A DNA stretch of 6,053 nucleotides from Chloroflexota bacterium. Lineage in GTDB: Bacteria > Chloroflexota > Dehalococcoidia > UBA2979. Location of the stretch: the NCBI GenBank assembly GCA_002701625.1, contig NZWK01000029.1, positions 61,436-67,488 of the forward strand, read 5' to 3'. The notes under the pieces were generated by a model that saw only the letters and a program-made list of their open reading frames with translations, was not told the DNA's origin and ran no database searches. The position numbers and the translations under genes are program-made. Each line of letters begins with the position of its first letter. Position 1 is the first letter of the stretch. Shown one piece after another: positions 5,277 through 6,053 of the stretch.

Positions 5277-6053
5277 ATGTCTTCCAGTGAATTACTCACA
5301 AAGTTTCAGAATTTGAGGAATGAAATTCTACCGGTATCGGTAGAACTTGCAGGTTTTAAGACCTCAGATAAGCTTACCCGATATTTGGATGAGGCATTGA
5401 GGGCGGTAGTTAATGAAGCGAAATCTGGCACCGAAAATAACACTTTCACGTTAATTGCTCATGGTAGTAATGCGCGGTTTGAAGAGACGCGTTTTTCTGA
5501 TATTGATTTGATGATTTTGGTCGATGAAGACTCAACAGATTCTGCAGCGAAAATCTTATACCCGTTATGGGATGCTAATTTTAAGCTTGGATATTCAGTG
5601 CGGGAAATTAGGGATTTGGAGCGCCAATCATTAGAAAGCATCGAAACAGCTACCTCCCTAATTGACGCAAGATTTATAGCTGGTTCAGAAGAATTGTGGC
5701 GATCTTTTGAGAAGGAAAGATCGCGGATTATGAATGTTCATGGAGAGGCTTTTGTTAGTGAACTCGCCGAACGTTACAAAATTCAACGCGATAATGAGCC
5801 CTGGCAAACTTTAGCGATTGATATCAAGTCTGGTCGAGGTGGTCTACGGACACTGAGTTCGATATATTGGATTTATGCAATTCAGCGCTATGTTGACCCT
5901 GAATTTGAGCTTGGAGATGATCACGTCGGGATGCTTACGAATGCCCGCGAAGTTCTTTTGGCCACTCGAAACGCTTTGCATGCTCAACATCGCAGTTCGT
6001 CTAGGACGGTTAATTTACTGCATCCGGATATAGCGCCACGAGTGGGTGATTGG
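5277..6053 (+). CDS. glnD: GlnD-like [protein-PII] nucleotidyltransferase (3' partial)
   Basis: This is the N-terminal 259 residues of a GlnD-type bifunctional enzyme that adds a nucleotide to the T-loop Tyr of PII and removes it through a later HD domain, which lies beyond the window. The nucleotidyltransferase core is IAHGSNARFEETRFSDIDLM (60-79), with Gly63-Ser64 and metal-binding Asp75 and Asp77. Next comes LYPLWDANFKLGYSVRE (94-110), matching the GlnD LWDxGxxxGHSVR segment, then IDARFIAGSEELW (129-141), IKSGRGGLRTL (183-193) matching the GlnD IKEGPGGLRD motif, and RNALHAQ (231-237) near the window end. The usual GGYGRGEL is absent, replaced by HGSNARFEE. Two in-frame starts exist, 5277 and 5250, after an in-frame stop at 5238-5240; neither has a strong ribosome binding site, and 5277 is preferred because 5250 lies inside an inverted repeat. 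Adjacency to amtB and PII supports the role. Uridylylation versus adenylylation cannot be told. Confidence 0.87.
   Translation, partial: MSSSELLTKFQNLRNEILPVSVELAGFKTSDKLTRYLDEALRAVVNEAKSGTENNTFTLIAHGSNARFEETRFSDIDLMILVDEDSTDSAAKILYPLWDANFKLGYSVREIRDLERQSLESIETATSLIDARFIAGSEELWRSFEKERSRIMNVHGEAFVSELAERYKIQRDNEPWQTLAIDIKSGRGGLRTLSSIYWIYAIQRYVDPEFELGDDHVGMLTNAREVLLATRNALHAQHRSSSRTVNLLHPDIAPRVGDW

Noticed and set aside
5459..5641. Minus-strand open frame of 60 codons near the window end
   Set aside because: It lies opposite the glnD-like reading frame, which stays open to the window end and carries GlnD motifs.

Overview
This window shows a moderate-GC bacterial chromosome with tightly packed genes, all reading on the + strand. 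It has two functional halves with a DNA methyltransferase gene between them. No rRNA, tRNA, CRISPR array, insertion sequence or phage gene was seen.

Positions 1-2529 hold a small catabolic cluster. It contains the 3' part of a D-2-hydroxyacid dehydrogenase (CtBP/phosphoglycerate-dehydrogenase-like), a complete HpcH/HpaI-family class II aldolase, and a complete LDH2/MDH2-family 2-oxoacid/hydroxyacid dehydrogenase. Together these could interconvert 2-hydroxy acids and 2-oxo acids and cleave or make an aldol bond that releases pyruvate. The substrate cannot be read from the sequence. Six bases after the third gene comes a complete D12-class adenine-N6 DNA methyltransferase (Dam/DpnM type, 2536-3393). 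No restriction partner is visible.

Positions 3394-3581 are an intergenic region with a small hairpin, a palindrome and a plausible sigma70-type promoter. After it comes a nitrogen-sensing cassette: ammonium transporter amtB (3582-4802), PII signal protein glnK/glnB (4833-5171), and the start of glnD, the PII-modifying nucleotidyltransferase (from 5277, or 5250, running off the window end). AmtB imports ammonium. PII senses ATP/ADP and 2-oxoglutarate and can plug the AmtB channel. GlnD modifies PII on the T-loop tyrosine, which is conserved here.

The order amt-PII-glnD is the arrangement known from Actinobacteria (Corynebacterium, Mycobacterium, Streptomyces), and the PII C-terminus RTGERGEDAV is of the type seen there and in Chloroflexota. 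The base composition is lower in GC than most cultured actinobacteria, so an uncultured marine or freshwater lineage is plausible. This assignment is an inference of low confidence.

The most interesting points are the unusual nucleotidyltransferase signature of GlnD, substitutions in PII at a 2-oxoglutarate contact position, a near-perfect palindrome inside glnK, an inverted repeat flanked by GATC at the glnD start, and a solitary Dam gene joined to a catabolic cluster and itself rich in GATC.
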